A stretch of 64,000 nt of DNA from Fibrobacter succinogenes (GTDB lineage Bacteria; Fibrobacterota; Fibrobacteria; Fibrobacterales; Fibrobacteraceae), in NCBI RefSeq assembly GCF_902779965.1, contig NZ_CACZDK010000005.1, forward strand, positions 53,327 through 117,326, written 5' to 3'. Under the pieces are notes generated by a model, which saw nothing but the letters and a program-made list of their open reading frames with translations, had not been told where the DNA came from and did no database searches. Shown piece after piece: positions 61,285-64,000 of the stretch (position 1 is the stretch's first letter; the number at the start of each line of letters is the position of its first letter). The position numbers and the translations under genes are program-made.

Positions 61285-61503
61285 TTACTTGTAACGGTAA
61301 GTAATTCGCCCGCGATTTAAATCGTACGGGGAAATCTCGACCAACACTTTGTCGTCCGGCAAAATTCTAATAAAATGCCGGCGCATTTTTCCTGAAACAT
61401 GGGCCAGGATCTCGTGACCATTTCCAAGTTGAACACGGAAGAAAGCGTTGGGAAGAGCTTCCAATACAACGCCTTCTACTTGTATACCTTCTTCTTTAGC
61501 CAC
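61285..61503 (-). CDS. infA: Translation initiation factor IF-1
   Basis: IF-1 binds the A site during initiation. The 72-residue protein reads [20 protein letters not shown] and [20 protein letters not shown], an S1-like OB fold. The start is GTG at 61501-61503, overlapping the secY stop codon by one base (TAGTG), which implies reinitiation coupling. No map or adk gene lies between secY and infA. Confidence 0.95.
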   Translation of the reverse strand: MAKEEGIQVEGVVLEALPNAFFRVQLGNGHEILAHVSGKMRRHFIRILPDDKVLVEISPYDLNRGRITYRYK

Positions 61504-62864
61504 TAGGATGCCATCCTGCCGCGAATGCGGCCACGTTTCAAGAAACCTTCATAATTCTTGGTATGCAACTGGGCTTCGAGCTGACGAAGAGTATCCAGAG
61601 CAACACCTACCACGATTAGGACCGAGGTACCCCCAATATAGAAACTCATATTGAGAGCGTCTTTCAAGTGCAGGGGAACGACGCTGATTAAAGCGAGGTA
61701 AAGGGACCCAGGCAATGAAATTCTGGTCAAAACATGGTCAATGTATTCTGCTGTCTGCTTACCCGGACGGACTCCCGGAATAAACCCACCGCTTCTCTTG
61801 AGGTTTTCGGCAATGTCGTTCGGGTTGTACTGGATTGCCGTGTAGAAGTAGGTGAAGAATATGATGAGGAGGGCGTCTACTACGCTGTAGGAGACATGTC
61901 CCGGAATAAATGCAGAAGCGAAAGCCTGCATCGCAGATACGTTCGGGAACCAAGATGCAACCATTGCTGGAATGAACATGATGCAGCTTGCGAAGATCAC
62001 GGGAATCACGTTAGCGGTGTTCACCTTGAAAGGCAAATAGCTAGCCTGACCACCCAAGACCTTGTTTCCGACGGTCCTGCGAGGACTTTGGAGTGGAATG
62101 CGACGGGTCGCCTGCTCGACGAAAACGATAAACCCGACAATCACAACCACGATGGCCAAGATAAAGACCTCGATCGCAAGGGGCTGGATGCCTTCGCTAA
62201 ACATTTCCCATTCGGCTAAGATGGCTCTCGGAAGGCCACCGACGATACCGGCGAAAATTATAAGAGAAATACCGTTACCCACACCGTGCGAAGTAATCTG
62301 TTCGCCAAGGTACATCAAGAAGATAGTACCTACGGTGAAGGTTAACGTAGCAAGGAGACGAAAGCCGACATTACCGAGTCCGGACGAGAAGTTCTCGGAG
62401 AGAACCGAGATTCCCGTACCAGCGGCTGTCGTCACCTTGAGGTTAGAAAGCCACATAGAAATGCCCCATCCCTGCAAGGCAGAAAGAACTACCGTGAAGT
62501 ATCGGGTATACTGATTCAGCTTAGCGCGACCTTCCTGACCCTCCTTCTGGAGCATCTGGATGGCAGGTATCACCGAGCCCATTAACTGGATGATGATGCT
62601 TGCGCTGATGTACGGCATGATACCGAGGGCAAATACAGTTGCTTTCGCAAATGCACCGCCGGTAAACGAGTCGTACAGACCGAACAGGTTATTCGAATTT
62701 TTGAAGTATTCTGCGAGAACCGCAGCATTTACTCCGGGGATGGAGATGTGAGAGCCAATACGGTAGACAATAAGGAGACCGAGCGTGAAGAGGATCTTCT
62801 TGCGCAGATCCGGAATCTTAAACGCATTGACAAACGCATCGATGGCTTTCTTGAGTGCTTCCAT
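61503..62864 (-). CDS. secY: SecY protein translocase channel
   Basis: SecY is the inner-membrane channel of the Sec system. The 453-residue protein has ten membrane helices. Landmarks include [20 protein letters not shown], the plug and [32 protein letters not shown], and the helix-10 [12 protein letters not shown]. The C-terminus ends [15 protein letters not shown]. Its ATG overlaps the rplO stop by one base. All regions are intact. Confidence 0.97.
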   Translation of the reverse strand: MEALKKAIDAFVNAFKIPDLRKKILFTLGLLIVYRIGSHISIPGVNAAVLAEYFKNSNNLFGLYDSFTGGAFAKATVFALGIMPYISASIIIQLMGSVIPAIQMLQKEGQEGRAKLNQYTRYFTVVLSALQGWGISMWLSNLKVTTAAGTGISVLSENFSSGLGNVGFRLLATLTFTVGTIFLMYLGEQITSHGVGNGISLIIFAGIVGGLPRAILAEWEMFSEGIQPLAIEVFILAIVVVIVGFIVFVEQATRRIPLQSPRRTVGNKVLGGQASYLPFKVNTANVIPVIFASCIMFIPAMVASWFPNVSAMQAFASAFIPGHVSYSVVDALLIIFFTYFYTAIQYNPNDIAENLKRSGGFIPGVRPGKQTAEYIDHVLTRISLPGSLYLALISVVPLHLKDALNMSFYIGGTSVLIVVGVALDTLRQLEAQLHTKNYEGFLKRGRIRGRMAS

Positions 62865-63304
62865 TAGATGATCTCAACTTTGCCGCCAGCAGCTTCAATG
62901 GCAGACTTTGCCTTTTCGCTGATAGCGTTAACCTTTACGTTGATAGCCTTGTCGATAGAACCAAAAGCGAGGACCTTGACCGGCAGTTCGACGCTCTTGA
63001 TGAAGCCGAGGTCGAAGAGGACCTTAGCATCGAAATCAACAGCGCTGACAGCGGCGAGCTTCTTCAGGTTCACGATCTGGAATTCAACACCAGCGTGCTT
63101 GAAGCCGCGCTTCGGGATACGACGGTGAATCGGCATCTGGCCGCCTTCGAAAGCGACTCGACCGGCCTTAGCACTCTTACGAGCACCAGCACCCTTTTCA
63201 CCACGACCAGCAGTAGTGCCCCAGCCAGAGCCCGGACCACGACCAATGCGCTTGCGGCTCTTGCCCTTGGCAGCCTTGCCAGGATTGAGAGTATTGAGTT
63301 CCAT
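62864..63304 (-). CDS. rplO: 50S ribosomal protein L15
   Basis: L15 is an early assembly protein of the large subunit. The N-terminal basic extension (NPGKAAKGKSRKRIGRGPGS) and the C-terminal domain (GFKHAGVEFQIVNLKKLAAV) are typical. The length of 146 aa is normal. It is followed directly by secY (TAATG overlap). Confidence 0.96.
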   Translation of the reverse strand: MELNTLNPGKAAKGKSRKRIGRGPGSGWGTTAGRGEKGAGARKSAKAGRVAFEGGQMPIHRRIPKRGFKHAGVEFQIVNLKKLAAVSAVDFDAKVLFDLGFIKSVELPVKVLAFGSIDKAINVKVNAISEKAKSAIEAAGGKVEII

Positions 63305-63305
63305 C

Positions 63306-63485
63306 TTAGATCTCCTCGACCTTGACCATGTCCTTCACGGCATTGATCATGCCTGCAATGGACGGGGTCAAATTGTGTTCAACAGTTTGTCCGATCTTGC
63401 GGAGGCCGAGTGCAGCCACATTAGCGCGGTGCACCGGAAGGCGACGGACGATACCCTTGATCAAAGTAATACGAACTTTCTTCAT
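63306..63485 (-). CDS. rpmD: 50S ribosomal protein L30
   Basis: The ATG at 63483-63485 and TAA at 63306-63308 give 59 aa: MKKVRITLIKGIVRRLPVHR, then ANVAALGLRKIGQTVEHNLT, then PSIAGMINAVKDMVKVEEI. This is the L30 fold with the conserved LGLRKIGQTV. It lies between rpsE and rplO, as in the spc operon. Confidence 0.96.
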   Translation of the reverse strand: MKKVRITLIKGIVRRLPVHRANVAALGLRKIGQTVEHNLTPSIAGMINAVKDMVKVEEI

Positions 63486-63498
63486 TAGGTATTACTCC

Positions 63499-63993
63499 TT
63501 AGGCTTCAAAACCACGCAACTTGGCGCAGTCCTGTTTGTTCTTCTGAGAAAGCAGGCCTTCCAAGCAAGCACTTACGACAGTGCTCGGATTGGAGGAACC
63601 GTGAATCTTCGTGAGGATGTTGCGTACACCGGCGAGTTCGAGAACAGCACGGGCAGCAGCACCGGCGATAACACCAGTACCCGGAGCAGCCGGCATGAGG
63701 AGGATGCGGGTAGAACCGCTCTTCACTTCGATGTCGTGCGGGATAGTGCCATCGAGGAGCTGGACTTCCACGATGTTTCTCTGAGCAGCTTCGGTACCCT
63801 TACGGATAGCTTCGGAAACTTCCTTAGCCTTACCGAGACCGACACCGACCTTGCCGTTCTTGTTGCCAACGACAACGAGAGCGGAGAAGGACATGCGACG
63901 GCCGCCCTTGACGGTCTTAGCGCAACGGTTGATGTGTACAACCTTGTCTTCAAATTCAGAAACTTGAGCTTCGCGTTCCAAAGTGTACCTCAC
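63499..63993 (-). CDS. rpsE: 30S ribosomal protein S5
   Basis: S5 is needed for decoding accuracy and is the target of spectinomycin resistance changes. The double-stranded RNA-binding-type N-terminal domain reads [20 protein letters not shown], then [20 protein letters not shown]. The C-terminal part is [20 protein letters not shown]. The 164 aa are within the usual range. The start appears to be GTG at 63991-63993, which shares a base with the preceding TAG stop of rplR. Confidence 0.95.
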   Translation of the reverse strand: MRYTLEREAQVSEFEDKVVHINRCAKTVKGGRRMSFSALVVVGNKNGKVGVGLGKAKEVSEAIRKGTEAAQRNIVEVQLLDGTIPHDIEVKSGSTRILLMPAAPGTGVIAGAAARAVLELAGVRNILTKIHGSSNPSTVVSACLEGLLSQKNKQDCAKLRGFEA

Positions 63994-64000
63994 TAGAATT
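63993..64000 (-). CDS. rplR: Last codons of rplR (50S ribosomal protein L18), truncated by the window edge
   Basis: On the minus strand the last bases read AATTCTAG, giving a Phe-stop end that matches the usual L18 C-terminus. The gene position before rpsE in the spc operon agrees. Only the final codons are in the window. Confidence 0.45.

Overview
The window reads as chromosome from a Fibrobacter-type bacterium (phylum Fibrobacterota). Marker families are two tandem fibro-slime domain proteins (1-6656), a lipoprotein with the Fibrobacter major paralogous (FISUMP) domain (13278-13961) and a PorV/PorQ-type outer-membrane protein (39537-40451). Most housekeeping genes are about 50% GC. One accessory block is clearly more AT-rich.

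Layout. (1) 1-6656: two large secreted fibro-slime paralogues, each closed by a terminator. (2) 6896-13961: RNase G, an unknown membrane protein, an M23-like peptidase with a small coiled-coil gene, a 49-residue membrane protein just before dnaN, a TtcA-like tRNA thiolase flanked by degenerate 39-nt repeats, and the FISUMP lipoprotein. (3) 14100-27251: a co-directional type I restriction-modification operon (half-size hsdS, hsdM, full hsdS, hsdR, YgjP-like metalloprotease). It carries a KilA-N gene, an AAA-ATPase/TOPRIM-like protein, a DUF4145 protein, a metallo-beta-lactamase-fold protein, a small membrane protein and RhuM. The lactamase-fold/membrane pair is bounded by a 16-bp exact direct repeat whose right copy is the start of the full hsdS. 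The KilA-N gene is bounded by two related 12-4-12 hairpins. This is the best candidate for an undescribed defence arrangement. (4) 27288-33963: a LysR regulator divergent from metE, then a CytX-like transporter, a pyridoxamine-kinase-type enzyme and a radical SAM gene. Matching ATAG-N7-CTAT dyads precede both metE and the transporter operon. (5) 33970-47751: a DUF4143 ATPase, membrane proteins, aspartokinase, a sigma-54 activator, PorV-like protein, phosphohexomutase, TPR protein, rsmA, a second MBL-fold protein, YggS, a secreted unknown and a broken PIN-type toxin remnant. (6) 47894-53647: tRNA-Leu(UAG)-tig-clpP-clpX-lon, with lon broken by a small deletion that removes the catalytic lysine motif. 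(7) 53714-58627: polysaccharide flippase, polymerase, chain-length and export proteins. (8) 58829-64000: the distal spc/alpha ribosomal operon rplR(end)-rpsE-rpmD-rplO-secY-infA-rpmJ-rpsM-rpsK-rpoA-rplQ, without rpsD.

Intergenic DNA is rich in two repeat types: arrays of degenerate 7-bp units, and short palindromic elements with GTCATYCTGA...AAGRATCCAGT or GATTCCCG...CGGGAATGAC ends. Both look like lineage-specific extragenic repeats. Gene functions are assigned from motifs read by eye; no database search was possible.
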